Positions 1 through 8,065 of a DNA stretch of 64,000 nt are shown here, in pieces. The translations under genes were made by a program, and so were the position numbers. Below the pieces are notes generated by a model. It had not been told where the DNA came from. It saw only the letters and a program-made list of their open reading frames with translations, and searched no databases. Each line of letters opens with the position of its first letter. Within the stretch, counting starts at the first letter, position 1. The stretch lies in assembly GCA_004322045.1 (NCBI GenBank), contig SCRN01000022.1, positions 38,712 through 102,711 of the forward strand, written 5' to 3'. The DNA comes from Paraburkholderia sp. (GTDB lineage: Bacteria; Pseudomonadota; Gammaproteobacteria; Burkholderiales; Burkholderiaceae).

Positions 1-111
1 TCTTTCGATGCCCGCACGACACGGCGCACTGGCCGTAGGTCGCGCGAAAGGCGGCAAGCGCGCAGCGCGTATCCTCGCGCGCGCATTCTGCCGCCCATCG
101 TCATCCCGTTT

Positions 112-645
112 TCAGCGCCAAGCGAGCGCCAGCCAGTACGTCTGCAGCGTAACGAGGAAGGTCACGAGTAGCGGCAACCACCGCACGTCGTGATACCAGA
201 CGGCTACCGCGACGAACATCGCGACCGTCACCCCCATCTTGAGCATTTCGCCGATCATCCACGTCAGGATCGATCCGGCGCCGCCCGCCCCTTTCAGACG
301 TGCCGCGAACAACGCGCTCGGCACCCAGCAAATCGCTCCCCCCAATAATGCCGACAGCGCAGCAACGCCGGGCGGCTCAGAGAACAGCCACCAAACCAGC
401 GCGACGACGAGGGACAAAACCACTTGCGCCACCACGACCTTGAATGGCGTGACGCGCGACGGGCGACTCACATCGGGACCGAAGAGTTTCTCAGCCTCTA
501 CCCGCGTGAGCGGAACGAAATTCTTGTCTTGCTGCTCGGCATTCCACGCATCGTCGAACGGATCCGGACGACCGACTGCGCGAGCGGAAGAAGAATCGTG
601 TTGCGTGCGTTCGTCGTGCCTTGCGTTCGGCTCTCGATCCGCCAT
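112..645 (-). CDS. atpI: ATP synthase subunit I (AtpI/UncI family)
   Basis: This 177-residue membrane protein looks like AtpI, an accessory protein encoded ahead of the F1Fo ATP synthase genes and thought to help assembly of the c-ring. It has a charged, soluble N-terminus of about 65 residues, then four hydrophobic segments near residues 69-89, 93-116, 134-151 and 155-175. The pattern FKVVVAQVVLSLVVALVWWLF followed by a Gly/Ala-rich second helix (LLGGAICWVPS) is typical of the family. The gene points out of the window, so atpB and the rest of the atp operon should lie just beyond position 1. The 270 bases upstream (646-915) hold no gene I can support and probably contain its promoter. Confidence 0.85.
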   Translation of the reverse strand: MADREPNARHDERTQHDSSSARAVGRPDPFDDAWNAEQQDKNFVPLTRVEAEKLFGPDVSRPSRVTPFKVVVAQVVLSLVVALVWWLFSEPPGVAALSALLGGAICWVPSALFAARLKGAGGAGSILTWMIGEMLKMGVTVAMFVAVAVWYHDVRWLPLLVTFLVTLQTYWLALAWR

Positions 646-915
646 CGCCCCTACCTTCCAACTTCAGCAAATTCCAGTTTCCCACCCGCAGCTTTCGTCA
701 TGCTTACGGGACTGCCGAACTAATAAATCCGGGCGATTGTAAGCGATAGTTGCAGGCGATTCAAGACTTTAGCCGCGACAAAAAACTGCTCGGAAGCGAC
801 GCGCCGCGGGCTCGCGCGAGCCGTGCTTGCACCCAATCGAAAGCCGCAGTACAGGTTCCGCCGCACGGCGAGCGCCCCACCGATCGCTCCTGCGACCGAT
901 ATGCGCAATCGGGTT

Positions 916-2064
916 CTAAAGATGTACCAGCAACCATCCGCCGAGGACCGCGGCAACGAGCCAGAACGGAATCGACAGCAAATGAAACGGCAACCATATG
1001 CCGCGCTGTTTCGCGAGGCGCACGGCGATCAGATTCGCAAGCGAGCCAATGGCGATGCCGAACCCGCCAACACTGACACCGAAGGCCAGCGCGCGCCAGT
1101 CCTTGGTGAATTCGGCCAGCATGATCGCGGCGGGCACGTTGCTGATGCCCTGCGATACGATCGCGGCTGCGGCATATGCGCGCAACGGCGTGTCGAGCCC
1201 CAGATGAGCCACCGTCTCGCGGATCCACGGCAACGCCGCCACGCTGCGCAACACGATGAACATCAGCACGAAGATCAGTAGCAGCGCCCAGTCGATCTTG
1301 AGCACCGCGTCGCGTCGCCACAACAAGAATCCGCAAATGACACCGGCGAGGCCAATGCCCGGGTGATGGGAATCGGCGAGCAACACGAACGCGACGAACA
1401 ATAGGGCCGCTACGCCGGCATACGCCCGGTCCACGGGCTCCTTCGACACGTCGCGCGAGAGATCGAGCGCTTTCCCGCGAAATGCGAATAACGCCAGGAC
1501 GTAAAGCATCGCCATCAGCGTCGCGCAAAGCGGCGCCAACGCCCAAACGAAACGCCCGAACGAGACGGCGCCGACCTGCCACAGAAAAAGATTCTGCGGG
1601 TTGCCGAGCGGCGTCAGAACCGAGCCAGCGTTGACGGCCAAAGCCAGGAAAATCGTGAGGCGCTTGACCGGTAGCGGCGTCAGCGCGTGCAGCGATAGCA
1701 CGAGCGGCACGACGACGAACAAGGCGACGTCGTTGGTGACCAGCATCGACAACACGGCAGCCAAGCCGATCAGCAGGCAAGCAAGCACCCGTTCGGAGCG
1801 CACATGATGTACGACGCGATGAGCGAGCCACATCAACAGGCCCGATAGCTCGATCGCCTTGGTCAGCATCAAGAGTCCGGCAAGCGTCATCACCGTCGGC
1901 CAATCGACGAGCCGCGGCAATGCAAGCCAAGGCTGCGCTCGCGTGCTTTGAAGCACCGCCAGCACGAGGACGAGCAACGAGAGCACCGGCTCGTTCAGGG
2001 CGAAGCGAAGCAGCCTGCGCAGCACGTTCGCGCGCGCGCTGCGCGCGTTGTCAGCAGTCGGCAT
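916..2064 (-). CDS. SLC13/ArsB-type anion transporter
   Basis: A 382-residue integral membrane protein with about ten to eleven hydrophobic segments, of the ion-transporter superfamily that includes CitMHS, SLC13 and ArsB permeases. The first half contains the motif VTNDVALFVVVPLVL and the sequence LTPLGNPQNLFLW, which matches the conserved S/T-P-x-G-N-P-Q-N signature of ArsB/NhaD-like carriers. The second half repeats the fold, with GISNVPAAIMLAEF as the matching re-entrant motif. The substrate cannot be told from sequence; a dicarboxylate, an oxyanion or Na+/H+ exchange are all possible. It sits alone between atpI and parB on the same strand. It breaks a neighbourhood that is otherwise conserved housekeeping, so it may be a lineage-specific insertion. 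Confidence 0.75.
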   Translation of the reverse strand: MPTADNARSARANVLRRLLRFALNEPVLSLLVLVLAVLQSTRAQPWLALPRLVDWPTVMTLAGLLMLTKAIELSGLLMWLAHRVVHHVRSERVLACLLIGLAAVLSMLVTNDVALFVVVPLVLSLHALTPLPVKRLTIFLALAVNAGSVLTPLGNPQNLFLWQVGAVSFGRFVWALAPLCATLMAMLYVLALFAFRGKALDLSRDVSKEPVDRAYAGVAALLFVAFVLLADSHHPGIGLAGVICGFLLWRRDAVLKIDWALLLIFVLMFIVLRSVAALPWIRETVAHLGLDTPLRAYAAAAIVSQGISNVPAAIMLAEFTKDWRALAFGVSVGGFGIAIGSLANLIAVRLAKQRGIWLPFHLLSIPFWLVAAVLGGWLLVHL

Positions 2065-2160
2065 AGGCAGAGCAATAGCGAAGAGGAAGCGCAGGGGAAG
2101 CGGTGAGGACTCGGCAGCAGCGTGCGCCGCGAGACGAGCGGTGGCAGCGTTCGCGCCGAA

Positions 2161-3051
2161 TCAGACTGCTGCCGTGCCGCTGCGCAAGCGCGCCAGAATG
2201 CCGTCGAGGGCATCGAGATCGCCGAACTCGATTTGCAACTGCCCGCGCCCTCGCCGGCCCAGCTTGATTTTGACGGCCGCGGCGAGCAAATCCGACAGTT
2301 CTTCTTCGAGACGGCGCGTATCGCGCCCGCCGTCCTGGTTCGATCGCGCCTTCACCGCCGGCTCGGCTTTCGTGGTGGCCGTCACGAGACGCTCGGTCTC
2401 GCGCACCGACATGCGCTTGTTGACGACCTGATTGGCGAGCGTGATCTGCGTCGCGGAATCGACGGCCAGCAACGCGCGCGCGTGGCCCATGTCGAGATCG
2501 CCCGCCAGCAACATCGTCTGCACCGGATGTGCGAGGTTCAGCAAACGCAGCAGATTCGAGACGGCGCTGCGCGAACGGCCCACGGACTCGGCCGCCTGCT
2601 CGTGCGTGAAGCGAAACTCGTCGAGCAAGCGCTGAATGCCCTGCGCTTCTTCCAGCGGATTGAGATCTTCGCGTTGAATGTTCTCGATGAGGGCCATCGC
2701 CGCCGCGGCCTGATCGGGCACGTCCTTGACGAGCACGGGCACCTCATGCAGCCCGGCGATGTGCGCCGCGCGAAACCGGCGCTCGCCCGCGATGATCTCG
2801 TACTTCTCCTCGGAAACAGCGCGCACGAGGATCGGCTGCATGACGCCTTGCGCGCGGATGCTCGCGGCAAGCTCTTGCAGGCTGCCTTCGTCCATGCGCG
2901 TGCGCGGCTGGTACTTGCCCGCCTGCAACTTGCCGAGCGGCAGCACGTGGGGCTGCCCCTCGCTACGCACGGCCGTCGTAATGTCCGGGCTGCCGCCCAG
3001 CAGCGCCTCCAACCCGCGTCCCAATCCCTTCTTCTTCGCTACGGCATTCAT
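2161..3051 (-). CDS. parB: Chromosome partitioning protein ParB
   Basis: ParB of the chromosomal ParABS segregation system: a CTP-dependent clamp that loads at parS and spreads over the origin region. The 296-residue product begins MNAVAKKKGLGRGLEALLG, the usual ParB N-terminus. It then has the ParB/Srx CTP-binding domain, including GERRFRAAHIAGL, a central helix-turn-helix near the ES-VGRSRSAVSNLLRLL stretch, and a C-terminal dimerisation region. I chose the ATG at 3051 because AGGAAA precedes it at good spacing and the protein then starts on the family consensus. In-frame GTG 3096 and ATG 3090 would add up to 15 residues and overlap the end of parA. Two matching parS sites lie 2-4 kb upstream. 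Confidence 0.96.
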   Translation of the reverse strand: MNAVAKKKGLGRGLEALLGGSPDITTAVRSEGQPHVLPLGKLQAGKYQPRTRMDEGSLQELAASIRAQGVMQPILVRAVSEEKYEIIAGERRFRAAHIAGLHEVPVLVKDVPDQAAAAMALIENIQREDLNPLEEAQGIQRLLDEFRFTHEQAAESVGRSRSAVSNLLRLLNLAHPVQTMLLAGDLDMGHARALLAVDSATQITLANQVVNKRMSVRETERLVTATTKAEPAVKARSNQDGGRDTRRLEEELSDLLAAAVKIKLGRRGRGQLQIEFGDLDALDGILARLRSGTAAV

Positions 3052-3092
3052 CGCATTTCCTCGATCGGCTTTCTTCTCGCGCGGCGCCATCT

Positions 3093-3863
3093 TCACAGCG
3101 CCCGCACGCGTTCAATCATTTCCGCGCCGAACTGCACATATGCTTGCGCGCCGCGCGATGCGCGGTCGAAAACGACGCCCGGCAGACCGTAGCTCGGCGC
3201 CTCCGCCAAGCGCACGTTGCGCGGGATGACGGCATCGAACACCTTGTCGCCGAAGTGCTCCTTGAGCTGATCCGACACTTGCTGCTGCAACGTAATGCGC
3301 GGATCGAACATGACGCGCAGCAGGCCGATCACCTTCAATTCTCGATTGAGGTTGGCGTGAACCTGCTTGATCGTGTTGACGAGATCGGACAGCCCTTCGA
3401 GTGCGAAGTACTCGCACTGCATCGGAATCACCACCCCGTGGGCCGCGCACAGGCCGTTCAAGGTCAGCAGCGACAGCGCCGGCGGACAGTCGATCAATAC
3501 GAAATCGTACTCATCGGCCACCGCCGCCAATGCGTCTTTCAATTGCCTTTCGCGATTCTCGACGCTGACGAGTTCGATTTCCGCCCCGGCAAGCTCGCGA
3601 TTAGCGGGAAGCACGTCATAGGAGACGGCTTCGGACTTCACGCGCGCTTCGGCAACGGAGACGCCGTCCACCAGCACCTCATAAACCGTGTTCTCGCACT
3701 CGGCCTTGTTGATGCCGCTGCCCATCGTGGCATTTCCCTGGGGATCGAGATCGATCAGCAGCACACGCTGCCCCTGCGAAGCGAGGCTCGCGGCGAGATT
3801 GACCGTCGTCGTCGTCTTGCCGACACCGCCTTTTTGATTCGCAACGCAGAAGATTTTTGCCAT
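3093..3863 (-). CDS. parA: Chromosome partitioning ATPase ParA
   Basis: ParA/Soj-type Walker ATPase of 256 residues. It binds DNA nonspecifically in the ATP form and, when ParB stimulates hydrolysis, drives movement of the origin region. The deviant Walker A motif KGGVGKTTTTVN lies at residues 11-22. Walker A' and B appear as LLIDLDPQGNAT and VLIDCPPALS. There is no N-terminal DNA-binding extension, so this is the short chromosomal form. The gene follows rsmG after 79 bp and is followed at once by parB, in the usual order mnmG-rsmG-parA-parB. Confidence 0.97.
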   Translation of the reverse strand: MAKIFCVANQKGGVGKTTTTVNLAASLASQGQRVLLIDLDPQGNATMGSGINKAECENTVYEVLVDGVSVAEARVKSEAVSYDVLPANRELAGAEIELVSVENRERQLKDALAAVADEYDFVLIDCPPALSLLTLNGLCAAHGVVIPMQCEYFALEGLSDLVNTIKQVHANLNRELKVIGLLRVMFDPRITLQQQVSDQLKEHFGDKVFDAVIPRNVRLAEAPSYGLPGVVFDRASRGAQAYVQFGAEMIERVRAL

Positions 3864-3942
3864 CGTTCGAAGGATCCTCGTTACCGCTTGAATACTGTGA
3901 TTGCTGTAATTGCTGTGACCGCCGCGTTTGCAGTGAAGACGC

Positions 3943-4644
3943 TCATGCCTGCGTGCCGCTCTCGAATACGACCTCGACTAAATGCCGCTCGGCTTCGAGA
4001 AAAGGCACCTGAAGCCGGGTCACCCCGGCAACACGCGCCCCGGCCGGCAATCGCTCGATTTCGGCGTCGGGCCGTACGCCCTTCATCGCCCAAATCGATC
4101 CGCGCTCGCTCAGCAAATGCCGCGCAAGTGTAACGAAATCGGAGAGCTCTGCGAATGCGCGCGAAACGATTGCATCAAATTTTTCTGGGACGTCGACGCC
4201 CAGGCGCAGATTTTCGACCCGCCCGGTCACCACCGACAAGTTGCCGAGCTTGAGCTCGGCCTTCGCCTGGGCTTGGAAAGCGGTCTTCTTTTGGACGATG
4301 TCGTTCAGCGTGACGTTGCGCTCGGGCAGCACGATGGCCAAAACGATTCCCGGCAGCCCGCCTCCCGAACCCACGTCGAGGATCGAACGACCCTTGCGCG
4401 CCGCGAGATGCGGCACGATCGAGAGCGAATCGAGTATGTGTTGAATCACCATCTGCCGAGGATCGCGAATCGCCGTCAGGTTGTAGACGGCGTTCCACTT
4501 CGACAGCAGGGCGACGTAGTCGGCGAGGCGCTGAAACTGCTCGTCGGACAGCGCAATGTCCAGCGCCTGAGCACCGGTGTGCAGCAACTCTAGCCAGACA
4601 GTGCGATCGTTCGATGCGGCGCCTTTGGCGCGCGGCGCCGTCAT
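3943..4644 (-). CDS. rsmG: 16S rRNA m7G527 methyltransferase RsmG
   Basis: RsmG (GidB) is a SAM-dependent methyltransferase that makes N7-methylguanosine at position 527 of 16S rRNA. The 233-residue protein has the family N-terminal helix region ([15 protein letters not shown], residues about 49-63). The SAM-binding loop [17 protein letters not shown] follows, then [16 protein letters not shown], which holds the conserved R-A-F-A motif. The start codon overlaps the mnmG stop by four bases, so translation is probably coupled. It is a few residues longer than E. coli RsmG because of the N-terminus [13 protein letters not shown]. Confidence 0.96.
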   Translation of the reverse strand: MTAPRAKGAASNDRTVWLELLHTGAQALDIALSDEQFQRLADYVALLSKWNAVYNLTAIRDPRQMVIQHILDSLSIVPHLAARKGRSILDVGSGGGLPGIVLAIVLPERNVTLNDIVQKKTAFQAQAKAELKLGNLSVVTGRVENLRLGVDVPEKFDAIVSRAFAELSDFVTLARHLLSERGSIWAMKGVRPDAEIERLPAGARVAGVTRLQVPFLEAERHLVEVVFESGTQA

Positions 4645-6620
4645 CGGCCAGCCGGAGCCACGTTGGCTCCGCTTTCACCGACGCTACCGGCTTCGGCGGT
4701 CGGTGCCGCCGAGCGTCGCCCAAGCCCCTTCTTCAGATGAACCATCAAAAGCGAAATCGTCGCCGGCGTGATCCCCGAGATACGCGATGCCTGCCCAATC
4801 GTTTCCGGGCGGAATTGAGCGAGTTTTTGGCGCGCCTCGAACGACAAGCCTCGCACCGACGCATAGTCGATCCCATCGGGCAACCGCGTGCTTTCGTTCG
4901 CTTCGTTGCGCTCGATTTCGTCGGCTTGACGCTCGATGTACCCCTGATATTTCACGCCGATCTCGATCTGCTCCTTGATCTGTGCAAGCAAAACCGGATC
5001 TTCGGCCAGCGGCGCACCGGGCCCGCAAGCGCCATCACGCAAACCGCACACGCCGTCGTAGCTCACACCGGGCCGGCGCAGCAAGTCGGCAAGGTTGTAC
5101 TCATGGTCGATCGGTTTGCCGAGCAGCACCGTCGCTTCGTCTGCAGAAAGCGTCTTGGGACTCACCCATGTCGCGCGCAGACGCTCTGTTTCACGTGAAA
5201 CAGCATCGCGCTTGCGCGAGAAGGCATCCCAGCGCTCATCGTCGACGACGCCAAGCTCCCGCCCAATCTCCGTCAGGCGCATATCGGCGTTATCTTCACG
5301 CAAGCTCAGTCGGTATTCGGTGCGGCTGGTGAACATCCGGTATGGCTCCGAGACACCCCGCGTCACCAAGTCGTCAACGAGGACGCCCAGATACGCCTGA
5401 TCCCGCCTCGGACACCAAGCATCCTTTTCTTGAACGTACCGGCCGGCATTGATGCCCGCCAGCAGGCCCTGCGCCGCAGCTTCCTCGTAACCCGTCGTGC
5501 CGTTGATCTGCCCTGCGAAGAACAACCCGCGGATCACCTTCGTCTCTAGCGACGCCTTCAAGCCGCGAGGATCGAAGTAGTCGTACTCGATGGCATAGCC
5601 GGGACGCAAAATGTGCGCGCTCTCGAGCCCTTGCATCGAATGCACTAGATCGAGCTGCACGTCGAACGGAAGGCTCGTCGAGATTCCATTCGGGTAGAAC
5701 TCATTCGTCGTCAGCCCCTCGGGTTCGAGGAAGATTTGATGCGAGTCTTTCGACGCGAAGCGATGGATCTTGTCTTCGATCGACGGGCAGTACCGCGGCC
5801 CTACCCCTTCGATCACGCCCGTGTACATCGGCGAACGATCGAGGCCGCCGCGGATGATGTCGTGCGTGCGCTCATTGGTATGCGTCACCCAACACGGCAC
5901 CTGCCGCGGATGCTGCGCAGCCCGCCCGAGGAACGAGAAAACGGGGACTGGATCGAGGTCACCCGGCTGCTCTTCCAGCCTCGAAAAATCGATCGTGCGC
6001 CCGTCGATGCGAGGCGGCGTGCCTGTCTTGAGCCGCCCCTGCGGCAGCTTCAGCTCTTTCAGCCGCGCCGACAGCGAGACGGCGGCCGGATCGCCAGCCC
6101 GCCCACCCGTATAGTTGTTGAGCCCGACGTGGATCTTCCCGTCGAGGAATGTCCCCGCCGTTAGGACGACGGCACGCGCTCGGAACCGAACGCCAACCTG
6201 AGTCACCGCACCCACCACGCGATCGCCTTCGACGATCAAATCCTCGACGGCTTGCTGAAACAGGCTGAGATTCGGTTGATTCTCGAGCCGGCGGCGAATC
6301 GCCGCCTTGTACAAGATGCGGTCGGCTTGTGCGCGCGTCGCACGGACCGCCGGTCCTTTCGACGAATTCAGGATCCGAAACTGGATGCCACCTTCGTCGG
6401 TGGCGGCAGCCATCGCGCCGCCCAGTGCATCGACTTCCTTCACCAGATGGCCTTTACCGATACCGCCGATCGACGGATTGCAGCTCATCTGGCCGAGCGT
6501 TTCGATATTGTGGGTCAGCAGCAAAGTCTTTGCGCCCATACGGGCGGAGGCCAAAGCGGCTTCGGTGCCGGCATGACCACCGCCGACAACGATAACGTCA
6601 AATTCAATGGGATAAAGCAT
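4641..6620 (-). CDS. mnmG: tRNA U34 carboxymethylaminomethyl-modifying enzyme MnmG
   Basis: MnmG (GidA) works with MnmE to install cmnm5 at the wobble uridine of several tRNAs, using FAD and methylene-tetrahydrofolate. The 659-residue protein starts [20 protein letters not shown], whose G-x-G-x-x-G FAD loop is at residues 13-18. It continues with [22 protein letters not shown], then GTPPRIDG, and the C-terminal helical domain ending [15 protein letters not shown]. Full length is about 30 residues longer than the E. coli enzyme. A perfect ParB-binding parS site is embedded in the coding sequence at 5187-5202. The gene starts the mnmG-rsmG-parA-parB run, with a second parS site about 105 bp upstream. 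Confidence 0.97.
   Translation of the reverse strand: MLYPIEFDVIVVGGGHAGTEAALASARMGAKTLLLTHNIETLGQMSCNPSIGGIGKGHLVKEVDALGGAMAAATDEGGIQFRILNSSKGPAVRATRAQADRILYKAAIRRRLENQPNLSLFQQAVEDLIVEGDRVVGAVTQVGVRFRARAVVLTAGTFLDGKIHVGLNNYTGGRAGDPAAVSLSARLKELKLPQGRLKTGTPPRIDGRTIDFSRLEEQPGDLDPVPVFSFLGRAAQHPRQVPCWVTHTNERTHDIIRGGLDRSPMYTGVIEGVGPRYCPSIEDKIHRFASKDSHQIFLEPEGLTTNEFYPNGISTSLPFDVQLDLVHSMQGLESAHILRPGYAIEYDYFDPRGLKASLETKVIRGLFFAGQINGTTGYEEAAAQGLLAGINAGRYVQEKDAWCPRRDQAYLGVLVDDLVTRGVSEPYRMFTSRTEYRLSLREDNADMRLTEIGRELGVVDDERWDAFSRKRDAVSRETERLRATWVSPKTLSADEATVLLGKPIDHEYNLADLLRRPGVSYDGVCGLRDGACGPGAPLAEDPVLLAQIKEQIEIGVKYQGYIERQADEIERNEANESTRLPDGIDYASVRGLSFEARQKLAQFRPETIGQASRISGITPATISLLMVHLKKGLGRRSAAPTAEAGSVGESGANVAPAGR
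5187..5202. promoter_or_regulatory. parS: parS centromere site (perfect palindrome)
   Basis: TGTTTCACGTGAAACA is a perfect 16-bp palindrome matching the bacterial parS consensus tGTTNCACGTGAAACa. It lies inside mnmG, about 2 kb upstream of parB on the same chromosome arm, the usual setting for an origin-proximal parS. ParB encoded in this window should nucleate here. Confidence 0.95.
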
Positions 6621-6725
6621 CGGAGATCCCGCGGGACGAGAAGTGCGCGGGCCTTTCGGGAAAGTGTATGCGCGAAATTATAGCGGGGATCGGGACCGCG
6701 GCGCTTTAGCTAAATGGCTACGTAG

Positions 6726-6741
6726 TGTTTCACGTGGAACA
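6726..6741. promoter_or_regulatory. parS: parS centromere site (second copy)
   Basis: TGTTTCACGTGGAACA; its reverse complement is TGTTCCACGTGAAACA, which fits the consensus tGTTNCACGTGAAACa with N = C. It is in the mnmG upstream region, about 105 bp before the start codon, so ParB binding here could also affect mnmG-rsmG-parAB transcription (inference). Confidence 0.9.
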
Positions 6742-6893
6742 TAGCCCCCCGTCCGATCCGCGGAATTTGTTCTTCCGATAGCGCAAAACCCCTGATTCCC
6801 GTAGCAGCCGGGGCAATGCGGATGTGAAACAATCCAGACGACCGCCGCGTAGTGCGTCGTGCGGGATAGTTTTATCGGATGAGGGAGACGGCA

Positions 6894-7250
6894 ATGACGG
6901 TTCAGCATTACACGGGCGGGTGCCACTGCGGCGACGTACAGTTCGACGTGGACATCGATCTGGATCAGACAATCGTCTGCAACTGCTCCATTTGCACCAA
7001 GCGCGGGTTCATCTGGGCCTTCGCGTCGGGCGAGCAGTTTGGCTGGCGCAGCGGCGAGAACAGTACCGGCGAGTACCTGTTCAACAAACACGCGATCAGC
7101 CATCGATTCTGTCAGCGATGCGGGGTCGAAGCTTTCGCCTTCGGGGTTGCGCCAAGCGGCGCGCGCACGGCTGCGATCAATGTCCGGTGCCTCGATGGCG
7201 TCGATCTCGCCGCGTTGCGGCCCACCTCGGTCGACGGAGCGAGCCTCTGA
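6894..7250 (+). CDS. GFA (glutathione-dependent formaldehyde-activating) family protein
   Basis: A 118-residue zinc-binding protein of the GFA/CENP-V fold. The signature cysteines are visible: GGCHCGDVQFDV near residue 9, then CNCSICTKRG near residue 33 and HRFCQRCGVEAF near residue 73. These should hold two zinc ions. The founding member catalyses S-hydroxymethylglutathione formation, but many relatives have no proven activity, so I give only the family. I chose ATG 6894 because AGGGAG lies six bases upstream; ATG 6879 would add five residues. It is transcribed divergently from mnmG and convergently with the liv operon. Confidence 0.8.
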   Translation: MTVQHYTGGCHCGDVQFDVDIDLDQTIVCNCSICTKRGFIWAFASGEQFGWRSGENSTGEYLFNKHAISHRFCQRCGVEAFAFGVAPSGARTAAINVRCLDGVDLAALRPTSVDGASL

Positions 7251-7305
7251 GCCGCGAGCCCTGAGCCGGTGAACCGCATCGCAGCGGCGCGGCCCCCGAT
7301 AGACG

Positions 7306-8064
7306 TCAGCCTGTCTTCTTCGCGAGTCCCAAATACGTCTCGATGACGCGAGGATTTTGCGCGAGCGATACGGCCGCCCCTTGGAGCGCCAGTTCGCCGG
7401 TTTCCAGCACGTATCCGTAGTCCGACACCTGCAGCGCCGCGCGTGCGTTCTGCTCGATCAGCAACGTGGCGACGCCCGTGCTGCGCAGCGCGCTAATGAT
7501 ATGGAAGATCTCTTTCACGATCAGCGGCGCGAGCCCCAAGCTGGGCTCGTCGAGCATGAGCAGATCGGGCTTGCCCATCAGCGCGCGACCGAGCGCGAGC
7601 ATCTGTCGCTCCCCGCCCGACAGCGTGCCCGCAGCCTGCTTGCGCCGCTCCTTCAAGCGCGGAAATCGCTCGAACACCGGGTCGAGTTGGTCGAGATAAT
7701 CGCGTTCCCCCGCCTGCTTGCGCCGGTATGCACCGAGAACGAGATTGTCTTCGACCGACATCGTCGAAAACAGCTCCCGCTTTTCGGGAACGAGACACAT
7801 GCCGCGTGCGACGCGCTTTTCCACGGGCAGCGCGCCGACTTCCTCGGCGCAATAGCGCACCTGCCCCTTCGCATGGCCGATCGCCGGCAATGCGCCCATG
7901 ATGGCGCCGAGCAGCGTCGACTTTCCGGCGCCGTTGGGCCCGATCACGCTGACGATCTGGCCAGGCCTAACCTCGATCGACACGTCATGCAGCGCCTCCA
8001 CCTTGCCGTATCGCACGCAGAGCCCCGACACGGACAAAATCGGCGCAGCCGTCGTTTCAGTCAT
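7306..8064 (-). CDS. livF: Branched-chain amino acid ABC transporter ATPase LivF (operon 1)
   Basis: Cytoplasmic ATPase of a HAAT-family importer, 252 residues. Walker A is GPNGAGKST near residue 43, the signature is LSGGERQML and Walker B is LLMLDEPSLGLAPL. The LivF-type insert after the Q-loop (RGMCLVPEKRELF) separates it from LivG. I took the start at ATG 8064 (MTETTAAPILSVSGL), which abuts the upstream livM-livG gene by one base and gives the normal family length; a longer reading to 8133 would run into that gene. It is the last gene of the operon livK-livH-livMG-livF. Confidence 0.93.
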   Translation of the reverse strand: MTETTAAPILSVSGLCVRYGKVEALHDVSIEVRPGQIVSVIGPNGAGKSTLLGAIMGALPAIGHAKGQVRYCAEEVGALPVEKRVARGMCLVPEKRELFSTMSVEDNLVLGAYRRKQAGERDYLDQLDPVFERFPRLKERRKQAAGTLSGGERQMLALGRALMGKPDLLMLDEPSLGLAPLIVKEIFHIISALRSTGVATLLIEQNARAALQVSDYGYVLETGELALQGAAVSLAQNPRVIETYLGLAKKTG

Positions 8065-8065
8065 T

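Noticed and set aside
761..1930. A 389-residue minus-strand frame overlapping the anion transporter
   Set aside because: It overlaps the transporter almost wholly in another frame, and its Arg/Ala-rich composition is typical of a shadow of a membrane-protein gene.
3895..3920. Short repeat CTGTRATTG between rsmG and parA
   Set aside because: Fewer than three copies of a nine-base unit in a 79-bp gap; too little to claim as a functional repeat.
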